A stretch of 64,000 bases of DNA from contig DASVTU010000039.1 in NCBI GenBank assembly GCA_036387415.1, positions 1 to 64,000 on the forward strand, written 5' to 3'. Position 1 is the first letter of the stretch, and the number at the start of each line of letters is the position of its first letter. Positions 52,501 through 59,530 of this stretch are shown piece after piece. This stretch comes from DASVTU01 sp036387415 (GTDB lineage Bacteria; Acidobacteriota; Blastocatellia; Pyrinomonadales; Pyrinomonadaceae). A model generated the notes under the pieces. The model had not been told where the DNA came from. It did not search any database and worked only from the letters and a program-made list of their open reading frames with translations. The translations under genes and the position numbers were made by a program.

Positions 52501-52665
52501 GAACGCATCAAACAGACCACGCTCCGCGTCAATCCCGAAGTCGCGCGCGCACTCCGCACCACCGAACGCGACGTGCTCGCCGAAATCGAAGACTATCTCG
52601 GCGCCGTCGATGTCACCAGCGACGACCACGTTCATCAGGAACAGTTCGACTTCGCTCTAATCTAA
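49504..52665 (+). CDS. rng: Ribonuclease E/G with large disordered insert in the S1 domain
   Basis: An endoribonuclease that initiates mRNA decay and matures rRNA and tRNA. The 1053-residue protein is long for RNase G. The N-terminal S1 domain begins at residues 1-75 (IVGNIYKGRVMRVLPGMQSA), is interrupted by a roughly 570-residue low-complexity stretch, and resumes near 650. The stretch is first acidic, then has KKGAAKKSAATASK basic repeats, then a Gly/Arg-rich GGREGGGGGRGGERGRGDDN region. The catalytic DNase-I-like subdomain has VAIDVNTGKF and LDLIDMEDRRN, with metal-binding Asp, and the zinc-link CPYC. Start is the ATG before PKELIVSVNG, as in the family; the longer frame is rejected. Confidence 0.95.
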   Translation: MPKELIVSVNGREKKIAIIENGRVTEFYIERGEGSQGIVGNIYKGRVMRVLPGMQSAFVDIGLDRDAFLYVSDFFDEEEEFERIVVDKTKTEGADSETAARVASERIERARIERERQIETAQERAEPIAEETSDETTDDLPADLMESISSPLAAIGSLAKQAFEATAGAITSVLTGNDETRATPTSTTTSGDEGGRRRGRRNRGRRERGGFDAPTETASTTTDTHEHAATTQPGATKPTRGTQTISPQDIDTPFVAATDSFQRIIDDDEAAADAGEMFKDARLQERITDQIRGVEFDIEDTTPTAEVGSLFSSGSTSTDSSFQRIDDDDAGQDASRPTQSVQQNVATSIARLTDDFSDEETPAPMNAVQSFERISDDEKAVEAVASSDMTVAETGGRRGRAGRGAKSKKQSETVAAPAAPATIDTDAIEAEETEETPKKRRTATASRTGATASKKGAAKKSAATASKTKATASKSRSRKAKTATAGADENTGDESASGASLADAEATVKSSRSRGEFARRGGRRRRRPTGKGENGGDEARSNGNGEDAEIVNEVEETPAAVVAATIAPEPVAAPVVAAATPAAPRGRGGREGGGGGRGGERGRGDDNRGGDNRGDGGRGGDNRGGDGGGRSSGGGGGRGDRRERSQPTITDLLREGQEIIVQIAKEPIAQKGARITSHIALPGRFLVYMPTIEHVGVSRKIESDSERQRLRKLIQAIIREEDVPSGGFIVRTAGVGMTEQDLRDDARYLIRTWRDIRRASEKSKAPSLAHKDLDLVQRILRDQLSDDFTAIRVDSEEEYLGVVEFINRIQPRLVNRVKLYTREKPILEEYGVQAEIEKAIKPRVWLRSGGYLVINQTEALVAIDVNTGKFVGRGGSRLEDTITRTNMEAVDEIARQIRLRDLGGIIVLDLIDMEDRRNRNRVMAALQDALRDDKSPTKVLSFNDFGLVIMTRKRVKQSLERTLCSPCPYCQGSSLVKSPQTVCYEILEEARSLARSHANERIKQTTLRVNPEVARALRTTERDVLAEIEDYLGAVDVTSDDHVHQEQFDFALI

Positions 52666-52670
52666 AAACA

Positions 52671-52748
52671 GAGGTCGGAGACTAGAGGTTAGAGGCTAGT
52701 AAAAGCATTCTGGCTTTCACTGGCCTCCGACCTCTAGCCTCTGACCTC
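52671..52748. repeat. Heptamer-array hairpin, GAGGTTA family
   Basis: Left arm GAGGTCG, GAGACTA, GAGGTTA, GAGGCTA then GTAAAAG; right arm TGGCCTC, CGACCTC, TAGCCTC, TGACCTC. It sits 5 bp after the RNase stop codon and 8 bp before the next start codon. Confidence 0.92.
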
Positions 52749-52756
52749 TCTCTTTT

Positions 52757-53746
52757 ATGGGAAAGTTGCAGAAAGCCTTGAGTGGGCTGCTGGCGGGCGG
52801 CGCGGGGATGGCAGCGTTGGCGGCGGTCAACGCTGTGATTGCGCGCGATTCGCCCGCGCCTGAGACGGGCGCACTCGGCGGCGAGGCCGGAGCGTTCGAC
52901 TGGAAACACGGCAGCATCTTTTACCGTTTCGCCGGACACGATGCCGTCGACGCGGCCTCGCCCATCCTCTTTATCCACGGCATCGGCGCGGGCGCGCGGT
53001 CATTTATGTGGCGACGCAACTTTGAACCGCTCGCCGCCGCGCACGGCGTCTACGCCATCGACCTGCTCGGCTTCGGTTACTCGGAAAAGCCCGCCAACGC
53101 ACCCTATTCGCCCGACCTCTACGTCGAACTTATTGCAGACTTCATCCGCGAAGTTGTCATGCGTCCCGTTCACATTGTGGCGAGTTCGCTCGGCGCGGCC
53201 TTCGCCGTTCACGTCGCTGACGAACACCCGCAACTCGTCAACAGTCTCGTCCTCATCTCCCCGACTGGCACCAGCGTCGCCAACGCGCGCCCCGATTTGT
53301 CCGGCGCGGCCTTCTACAGTCTGCTGCACTCGCCCGTGCTCGGCACATCCTTCTATAACGCGATGACGAGCGAAAGAAGCATACGCGATTACGCGCGCAA
53401 GCAACTCTTTTACGACAAACGTTACGCCACCCCGCAACTCATCGCGCACTACTACGCCACCAGCCATCAACCCGGCGCACAATACGCCATCACCGCCTTC
53501 CTCTCCGGCTATCTCAACACCGACATACGCGCCACCTTCGCGCGTCTCACGCAAAACACGACGCTCGTCTGGGGCAGGCAAGACTTGACCAACCCCATCG
53601 AACAAGCCGCCCCGCTCCTCGGCCTCAACCCGCGCGCCACGCTCGAAATCTTCGACCTTTGCCGCATGATGCCGCAGGAAGAACATGCCGAACGCTTCAA
53701 CGCTCTACTCCGCCAACGCTTCGACACGCGCTCCGCCGCCGCTTAA
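52757..53746 (+). CDS. Alpha/beta hydrolase lacking the usual catalytic His
   Basis: A 329-residue alpha/beta-hydrolase-fold protein, with an N-terminal hydrophobic stretch (LLAGGAGMAALAAVNAV) that may anchor or export it. Oxyanion motif FIHGIGAGARS; nucleophile S144 in VASSLGAAF; acid Asp in WGRQD. The segment where the catalytic His usually stands (N/D-C-G-H-M-P-x-E-x-P) reads C302-R-M-M-P-QEEH, so His is replaced by Met. Enzyme activity is therefore doubtful, or another residue serves. It resembles plant-type and cyanobacterial hydrolases of the chlorophyll-related group, but no substrate can be named. No ribosome binding site precedes the ATG. Confidence 0.85.
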   Translation: MGKLQKALSGLLAGGAGMAALAAVNAVIARDSPAPETGALGGEAGAFDWKHGSIFYRFAGHDAVDAASPILFIHGIGAGARSFMWRRNFEPLAAAHGVYAIDLLGFGYSEKPANAPYSPDLYVELIADFIREVVMRPVHIVASSLGAAFAVHVADEHPQLVNSLVLISPTGTSVANARPDLSGAAFYSLLHSPVLGTSFYNAMTSERSIRDYARKQLFYDKRYATPQLIAHYYATSHQPGAQYAITAFLSGYLNTDIRATFARLTQNTTLVWGRQDLTNPIEQAAPLLGLNPRATLEIFDLCRMMPQEEHAERFNALLRQRFDTRSAAA

Positions 53747-53854
53747 CCAAATCGCCCACGCCAGCGCACACGCGCGTCCACGCACGCGCACGCGCGAATT
53801 TTTAATGAACTGCGCCGCGTGGCTTCGCGTATAGACGCCACAAGGAGAATTCGC

Positions 53855-54739
53855 ATGTCAAACATCCGTCTATCCATCTCTATCGCACTTTTGTTTCTAC
53901 TCGCCGTCGCCGATATACTTCACGCGCAACAGAAAACTTCGACCGTTGACCCGCTCTCCGCCTGTTCACAAAAATTAATCTCTTACGCCGACTGGCCTAA
54001 GGTCAAGAATCCGAATTTTTCTCTCGACATCAGCACGCCCTCAAACGCGCGGCTCTACTATTTCGGCGCGCATCATTCCTCCGACCCGTCGGAAAAACAG
54101 TTTGCCGAGATTGAAGCGGCGTGGAACAAAATCAAGCCGACCGTCGCTTTCTACGAAGGGACTAACCGTCCCATCGCCGCCACGCGCGACGAAACCATCA
54201 AACAGGCGGGCGAATCCGGTTTCGTTCGTTTCCTCGCTACGCGCGACGGCGTTCCCTTCATCTCGCTCGAACCCTCGCCGCAAGACGAAGCGCGTCACGT
54301 CCTCAAAAGTTTTACGGTCGAACAGGTCAAACTCTTCTACGTCCTGCGCGAGACGGCGCGACTACGCGACCGACGCAAGCTAACCGAACCTGAACTCCGC
54401 ACCGCCGTCGCACAACTGCTCGAACGCGCCTCCAAGCTTGAGGGCTTCGGCGATTCCATCACCACGCTCGAAGAATTGGACGCCGCCTATCGTCGCCATT
54501 GGACGAATCCGTCCGAGTGGTGGCAAGCGCCCTCCAAGTGGTTCGACCCTATCGCTTCTTCCCAAACAACGGGCGGCATTTTCACCAACGACATCAATCG
54601 CGCATCCAGCGAATATCGTAATCTGCACATGTACACCCTGCTCGCACGCGCCGCCCTCGAAGGCAAACGCGCCTTCGCCGTCGTCGGGCGCAACCACGTC
54701 CCCATGCAGGAACACGCGCTGCGTTGCGCTCTGAAATAA
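53855..54739 (+). CDS. Secreted TraB/GumN-like protein
   Basis: A 294-residue protein. AAGGAG lies 7 nt before this ATG and a signal peptide follows (SISIALLFLLAVADILHAQ). The mature part has RLYYFGAHHSSDP near the start and RAFAVVGRNHVPMQEHAL near the end, the two halves of the TraB/PrgY/GumN fold with paired GxxH motifs. Family members include a pheromone-shutdown factor and GumN; the reaction is not known for certain. A hairpin terminator follows. Confidence 0.72.
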   Translation: MSNIRLSISIALLFLLAVADILHAQQKTSTVDPLSACSQKLISYADWPKVKNPNFSLDISTPSNARLYYFGAHHSSDPSEKQFAEIEAAWNKIKPTVAFYEGTNRPIAATRDETIKQAGESGFVRFLATRDGVPFISLEPSPQDEARHVLKSFTVEQVKLFYVLRETARLRDRRKLTEPELRTAVAQLLERASKLEGFGDSITTLEELDAAYRRHWTNPSEWWQAPSKWFDPIASSQTTGGIFTNDINRASSEYRNLHMYTLLARAALEGKRAFAVVGRNHVPMQEHALRCALK

Positions 54740-54740
54740 C

Positions 54741-54800
54741 TATCTTTCGCCGTCGCGCTCGCAGCACTGATGCTGCGAGCGTTCAAGAAGATAGAATTTT
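54741..54800 (+). terminator. Probable terminator hairpin
   Basis: CGCTCGCAGCA (54756-54766) pairs with TGCTGCGAGCG (54771-54781) around CTGA, inside an outer stem CTATCTT/AAGATAG (54741-54747 with 54788-54794), then AATTTTC. Confidence 0.65.
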
Positions 54801-54836
54801 CACTTTACGTTGCTGACCGCTCGCTGCTTACTGTCT
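54801..54836. repeat. Single-arm array, GAGCGGT family
   Basis: Read on the minus strand it gives CAGTAAG, CAGCGAG, CGGTCAG, CAACGTAAAG, the same words as at 44727-44786, without a partner arm. It ends 4 bp before the nitrilase-family gene. Confidence 0.55.
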
Positions 54837-54840
54837 TAGA

Positions 54841-55740
54841 ATGTCTTCGATGAAACTATTCAGAGTCGCTCTGTTGCAGATGACGTCTTGCGGCGACGAC
54901 ATGGCCGCCAATCTTGCCAAAGGAGAAGCTTTTTGTCGCCGCGCCCGTTCGATGGGAGCCGACGTTGCGCTGTTCCCGGAGATGTGGAGCATCGGCATGA
55001 CCTTCTTCGACCCGCAACGCGAAGGCGCGCGCGAAGAATGGCAGGCGCAAGCCATCAGCCGCGACCATCCCTTTATTATTCATTTCAGAAATCTTGCCAG
55101 AGAACTCAGGATGGCGATTGCGCTCACCTACCTTGAGCAATGGGACAACGCGCCGCGAAATTCCGTCTCCTTGATTAATCGTCACGGCGAAATCGTCTCC
55201 ACTTATGCGAAGGTGCACACTTGCGAGTTTGACCTTGAATGTGCGCTCACACCCGGCGACAGTTTCCCCGTCTGCGCGCTCGATACCGAACAGGGCGACG
55301 TTAAAATCGGATTCATGATTTGTTACGACCGAGAGTTTCCCGAAAGCGCGCGAATCCTCATGCTCAACGGGGCAGAACTCATCCTCACACCCAATGCTTG
55401 CACGCTGGACGTGCATCGCATCGCTCAGTTCATGACACGCGCTTACGAAAACATGGTCGGAGTCGCCATGACCAACTATGCCGCCCCGCAAAACAACGGC
55501 CACTCAGTCGCCTTCGACGCCGTGGTTCATCCCGTCAACGATGGAGAATCGCGCAACACACTCATCGTCGAAGCCGGAGAGAACGAAGACATCTACCTCG
55601 CCACCTTCGACCTCGACAGCATTCGCGCCTACCGCCAACGAGAAGCATGGGGCAACGCCTATCGCCGCCCGCGTCTCTACCAAACCCTGACCGCCACCGA
55701 AGTCGAACCACCCTTCATCCGCCCCGACGCCACCAGATAA
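54841..55740 (+). CDS. Carbon-nitrogen hydrolase (nitrilase superfamily)
   Basis: A 299-residue amidase-type enzyme with the catalytic triad E47 (LFPEMWS), K124 (YAKVHTC) and C161 (MICYDREFPE). Blocks around these match the nitrilase superfamily, nearest to N-carbamoylputrescine amidase or beta-ureidopropionase branches, though substrate is not certain. No ribosome binding site precedes the ATG. The last 37 codons and stop are repeated at 59380-59492, on the far side of the inserted island. Confidence 0.92.
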   Translation: MSSMKLFRVALLQMTSCGDDMAANLAKGEAFCRRARSMGADVALFPEMWSIGMTFFDPQREGAREEWQAQAISRDHPFIIHFRNLARELRMAIALTYLEQWDNAPRNSVSLINRHGEIVSTYAKVHTCEFDLECALTPGDSFPVCALDTEQGDVKIGFMICYDREFPESARILMLNGAELILTPNACTLDVHRIAQFMTRAYENMVGVAMTNYAAPQNNGHSVAFDAVVHPVNDGESRNTLIVEAGENEDIYLATFDLDSIRAYRQREAWGNAYRRPRLYQTLTATEVEPPFIRPDATR

Positions 55741-55769
55741 CTCACCGATGCCGCATCAAAGCCGACGCC
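55628..55769. repeat. 142-bp direct repeat, left copy
   Basis: Spans the last part of the nitrilase-family gene and 29 bp beyond its stop codon. It matches 59380-59521 at an offset of 3752 bp with six differences (about 96% identity), five of them C to T. The repeat bounds the low-GC island. Confidence 0.93.
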
Positions 55770-56022
55770 ACTCGTTATCCACAGCGATTATCAGTTCTAC
55801 TTCCTCTCGTCAGTCGCCCGCAAATAAACCTACCACCTAAACTATCTTCTGCTCTATAATTCGCCCACGAAGAGAAACCCTGTCATCTTCACATAACAAC
55901 ACAGCGTTTGTTTGAACTACTCATATTCCGAACGAATTAGAACCCAAAACAGATGCAGTTAATCATGTTTTCCAGCTACTTAATCAGCGTTAGGTGTTAG
56001 CATGTTGTGTGAAGGAGAAACT
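55770..56022. other. Left flank of the island, no gene
   Basis: About 250 bp of AT-rich sequence between the repeat and the pseudogene. TATAAT is present at 55855-55860 without a good -35. Confidence 0.4.
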
Positions 56023-56370
56023 ATGTTCAGAAAGTAGTATGTCGTAGTTGCGTTAATGCTTCTGTGTGGCATTGCACGGGCTCAGGAAAAATCAGAAAAG
56101 GGCGGCATTAGCGGAATTATCTATGGCAAAAATCACGTGTTCACTCTGACTGCCAAAAGGTTGGGTCTTGGACAGTACGAGCGGCAAAGGTTGGGGCTGG
56201 TAGACGGTTTTTATCCGGTGTGTTCTTCGTGGCAAAAGTGGATAGAGGTGAGGTGCGCTAATGTTTATCATAAAAGAAATGTAAAGCAAGAATCTCTGGA
56301 AAATATTATCGAGGGAGATGTCGCAACAACCTATTCAATCCGACTACTCAATATCGCACAGTTTTCATGA
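56023..56370 (+). pseudogene. Degenerate small secreted protein
   Basis: ATG with GGAG just upstream begins MFRK and meets an amber TAG at codon 5 (56035-56037), inside what would be a signal peptide (YVVVALMLLCGIARAQ). Downstream, YGKNHVFTLTA and FYPVCSSW are in frame, but the KGWVLDSTSGK segment between them is in a neighbouring frame, so there are at least two compensating shifts. The intact family is a group of short secreted proteins with YGKNHxxTVTAPxGWVLDN and FYPxGSSW. Translation reinitiating at the ATG at 56056 could give a 104-residue fragment. Confidence 0.7.
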
Positions 56371-56419
56371 TAAGTGATTCGCAACAAACTATCGTTGAAT
56401 ATTGTATTAAGCAATTACG

Positions 56420-59329
56420 ATGGCTCCCATCAACATGAATGAACAATTCTTCAGCCCGGTCTCCGAGTTTTCGGCACAGGACTCAGCCCCGTCACTGCGA
56501 TGGCTCCATTTATCTGATTTTCATGTCGGAAAGGATAATTACGGTCAGCGCAGATTATTTAAGTACATTCTGAGGGAGGTTGAGCGTCAAGTCGCGTCGG
56601 GCGACAGCCCTGATTTAGTGTTTATCACTGGTGATGTCGCTGACAAAGGACAGAGTGCACAATATACAGAGTTCAACGATTATTTCCTTTCTCCTCTGAC
56701 AGATTTAGTGGGTAAAAATTGTGCGCGTTTCATTATGGTGCCGGGGAATCACGATGTAGACCGTGCACAGGCTCAAGCAGTACAAACCTACGATATTCTT
56801 TACAAGGTGCCTAGATTTTTAGACCCGACCGAGGAAGGTCTCTTACAGAGAAAATATCTCTTCGATAGGTTCACAGCCTTTGCCAATAATGAGACGGCGA
56901 AATTAAATAACCAGTGGTTATTCTCGCCGCAAGGCGCGCTTATTCAATCACTTGAAATCAGAGGACACAAGATTGGTATTTTAGGACTCAATACAGCTTG
57001 GTTATCAAGAAGTGATGATGATAGACACCAACTGTCGGCAGGCAAAGCCATTATAGAAACGGGGCTTGAAGCGTTAGGCGACTGTCATGTCCGCATTGTG
57101 CTAGGCCATCATCCGATTGACTGGTTTATTGATGAAGATGTCGAGCCGATTCGCGCTTTGTTCAGTAAATACAATGTTATTTATCTACACGGGCATTTGC
57201 ACAAGCCTGTCTCCCGCTATGAAGGAGGCGGCGGCTACCACTTCCTTGCTCTCCAATCCGGAGTGTGCTTTGAAACGCGTGATGACGAGATATGGGTCAG
57301 TCGAATGCTTTGGGGCGCGCTTAATTTAAGAACGCGGCAAGTTCTATTAAAGCCGTTGCGGTGGTCGGGGGATAATCATGAGTGGTCAATTGACGGAGCC
57401 GCCTTCCCCGAACGCTATCGCCAACCCGGTTCCGACTATTGGGTATTACCGTTGCCAACTCCACCAGCAGGAGTTCAACCTCTCCTTGAAGCGACGCAAT
57501 CGCAGCAGACACTCACAACAGAACTACCCCTCGGATGGCAACTGATAGACAAGAGTTTTTTGGAGGAACATAGAACTACTTTAGACTCCGAACAAGCACT
57601 CCGGTATTTTGATGGCCGATGGCCTCGTTGGCGTGAAGCACTATCACCCCAAATTCCTAAACGGGCAGTAGTTAAGAAACTGGTTAAAGAACTGGAAGAT
57701 GTACGTCAGGATGGTAGATTGCAGGTCACTCGTATATCAGGAGCGACAGGGGAGGGTAAAACGACCGCTCTCATGCAGATTGTCAGCGAACTTGTCGAAC
57801 TCGAAGACTCCAAGTGGCGCGTCATTTGGCATGACATAACAGACTCTCCGTTACCGGCAACTTTATTAAAGCAACTCCCGGAATGGGAAGGAACGTGGCT
57901 GATTGCCTCCGATGATGCCAACCTGATTGCCAAGTCCGTATTTAATTCCGTGCAGGCTTTGCGTGAAAAAGGTCGCTACGATGTGCAGTTCTTGTTATGT
58001 AGCAGAGAGGCAGATTGGGTTGACGCCGGAGCAGACACATTCAAGTGGTACAAGTATGCCACGTTGCTAGAGGAACCTCTGCGCGGAATATCGTTGCCTG
58101 ACGCCGAGGATATTGTCCGGGCTTGGAGCGCCTACGGAAGCCAGGGATTAGGCAAACTCAAAGGACTAAACATAGATGATGCAGCCGCACGACTGGTAAG
58201 AGCTTCAGAAGAAGAAGCGAATAAGAATGAGGGTGCATTCTTAGGAGGGATGTTACGAGTTCGCATCGGCGCAGGTTTGAAGGTTCATGTGAGGGCTTTG
58301 CTGGATCGCCTTAAGAGCAGACAAATACCGGGTGGAAATCTCTTGGATGCTTTCGCTTACATCGCCGCAGCGCATGCCGAAAATATCAGAAGTTTGTCCA
58401 AAGTGGTTTTAGCGGAAGCGCTCGGTTGCACGACCACTGAGGTTACCAGCGAGGTTCTTTATCCGCTTGCAGAAGAAACCGCCGTGACAATAGTCGGGCA
58501 ATACATTCTCACCCGGCATAAAGCAATTGCAGATGTAACTGTGGAACTTCTCGCCAACACATTTCGCTTCGATATGGATGACATATACGCCAACCTCGTC
58601 TGGGCTGCACGTCAGGTTAGAACGAGTGGTGGTTTTGTCCCTCAACTCGGTGACTGGGATTATTTGTCCTCACACTTCTTCGACAAAGGAAATGAGGCGC
58701 TCGGTATCCGTTTAGCTAAAGTGGCTGTCGAGACGGGTGAGACCAAAGAACATTTAGTTGTTAAATATGCACAACTGCTCCGCGAAGCAGGACAGGCAGA
58801 CCAGAGCGTACAAGTGTTTTTAGGTGCGCCGAGCTACGTCGGTTGGGACAGAAATTTCTACAACGAATGGGCTGCTTCGGAGAGGGTTTTAGGGAATCAG
58901 GCTCTTGGTATATGGCTGCACGGAATCGCGCTGGCCGACCGAACAACGATGCGACTAATTGATATTAACAACGCTAAAGTCGGACTCACCGGACTGGGGT
59001 ACAATTTCCTAGAATTGTTCGATAAATACGACCGTGCGTTATTTATCGAAGCGTCTGATGCGGCGTTGCAGCTGATAACAAGGCTTAAACTGAACAATAA
59101 AGATTTTTCGAGTCTTGCCCCTCTTAAAGCGAAGAGACAAAATCAGAAACCCAAATCGTTGGAAGTAAATCCGGCTACTGCGTTTCGACGGCTGCAAGAC
59201 GGCATCATCGCTGCCTGGGAACAACGGGAAGGCGAGTTACCTCTCTCGATTAAACCCGCAACAAATCTGAACTTTACCGACCTTGCACGATTGCTTGGAG
59301 TTACCGTTCAGGTAACATCAGATTACTGA
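56420..59329 (+). CDS. Calcineurin-like phosphoesterase fused to a STAND-like P-loop NTPase
   Basis: A 969-residue protein. N-terminal metallophosphoesterase (about 25-290) with every metal motif: D33-x-H35, G71-D72-x2-D75, G109-N-H-D112, H230 and G258-H259-L-H261. Central NTPase: Walker A GATGEGKT (441-448), a Walker-B-like WLIASDD near 495, and a sensor-type LLCSREADW. The last 330 residues are helical and TPR-like (VKYAQLLREAGQADQSV). Effector, NTPase and helical sensor in this order are typical of STAND proteins, several of which are antiphage. Codon use and GC (43-48% in lines counted) differ from the host. It is the only intact gene of the island. An in-frame ATG at 56435 is an alternative start. 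Confidence 0.85.
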   Translation: MAPINMNEQFFSPVSEFSAQDSAPSLRWLHLSDFHVGKDNYGQRRLFKYILREVERQVASGDSPDLVFITGDVADKGQSAQYTEFNDYFLSPLTDLVGKNCARFIMVPGNHDVDRAQAQAVQTYDILYKVPRFLDPTEEGLLQRKYLFDRFTAFANNETAKLNNQWLFSPQGALIQSLEIRGHKIGILGLNTAWLSRSDDDRHQLSAGKAIIETGLEALGDCHVRIVLGHHPIDWFIDEDVEPIRALFSKYNVIYLHGHLHKPVSRYEGGGGYHFLALQSGVCFETRDDEIWVSRMLWGALNLRTRQVLLKPLRWSGDNHEWSIDGAAFPERYRQPGSDYWVLPLPTPPAGVQPLLEATQSQQTLTTELPLGWQLIDKSFLEEHRTTLDSEQALRYFDGRWPRWREALSPQIPKRAVVKKLVKELEDVRQDGRLQVTRISGATGEGKTTALMQIVSELVELEDSKWRVIWHDITDSPLPATLLKQLPEWEGTWLIASDDANLIAKSVFNSVQALREKGRYDVQFLLCSREADWVDAGADTFKWYKYATLLEEPLRGISLPDAEDIVRAWSAYGSQGLGKLKGLNIDDAAARLVRASEEEANKNEGAFLGGMLRVRIGAGLKVHVRALLDRLKSRQIPGGNLLDAFAYIAAAHAENIRSLSKVVLAEALGCTTTEVTSEVLYPLAEETAVTIVGQYILTRHKAIADVTVELLANTFRFDMDDIYANLVWAARQVRTSGGFVPQLGDWDYLSSHFFDKGNEALGIRLAKVAVETGETKEHLVVKYAQLLREAGQADQSVQVFLGAPSYVGWDRNFYNEWAASERVLGNQALGIWLHGIALADRTTMRLIDINNAKVGLTGLGYNFLELFDKYDRALFIEASDAALQLITRLKLNNKDFSSLAPLKAKRQNQKPKSLEVNPATAFRRLQDGIIAAWEQREGELPLSIKPATNLNFTDLARLLGVTVQVTSDY

Positions 59330-59379
59330 CAAATCCACCCGACAAGTCCCGCGCGCCGACCACTAGCCTACCTTTCATA

Positions 59380-59492
59380 CCTACTGCTAACGAGAAGCAT
59401 GGGGCAACGCCTATCGCCGCCCCCGTCTCTACCAAACCCTGACCGCCACCGAAGTCGAACCACCCTTCATCCGCCCCGACGCCACCAGATAA
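59380..59492 (+). pseudogene. Remnant of the nitrilase-family gene 3' end
   Basis: Carries the last 37 codons of the nitrilase-family gene, including its TAA stop, with no start or body. It is the coding part of the right copy of the 142-bp repeat. Confidence 0.9.
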
Positions 59493-59521
59493 CTTACCGA
59501 TGCCGCATCAAAGCTGATGCC
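59380..59521. repeat. 142-bp direct repeat, right copy
   Basis: Right-hand copy of the repeat at 55628-55769. Its far end abuts the mqnC stop region, so joining 55769 to 59522 would restore a simple nitrilase-mqnC junction. Confidence 0.93.
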
Positions 59522-59530
59522 TGTTGACGC

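Noticed and set aside
55770..59379. Insertion sequence or integrative element with its own integrase
   Set aside because: No transposase or integrase frame and no terminal inverted repeats; only the long direct repeat marks the ends.
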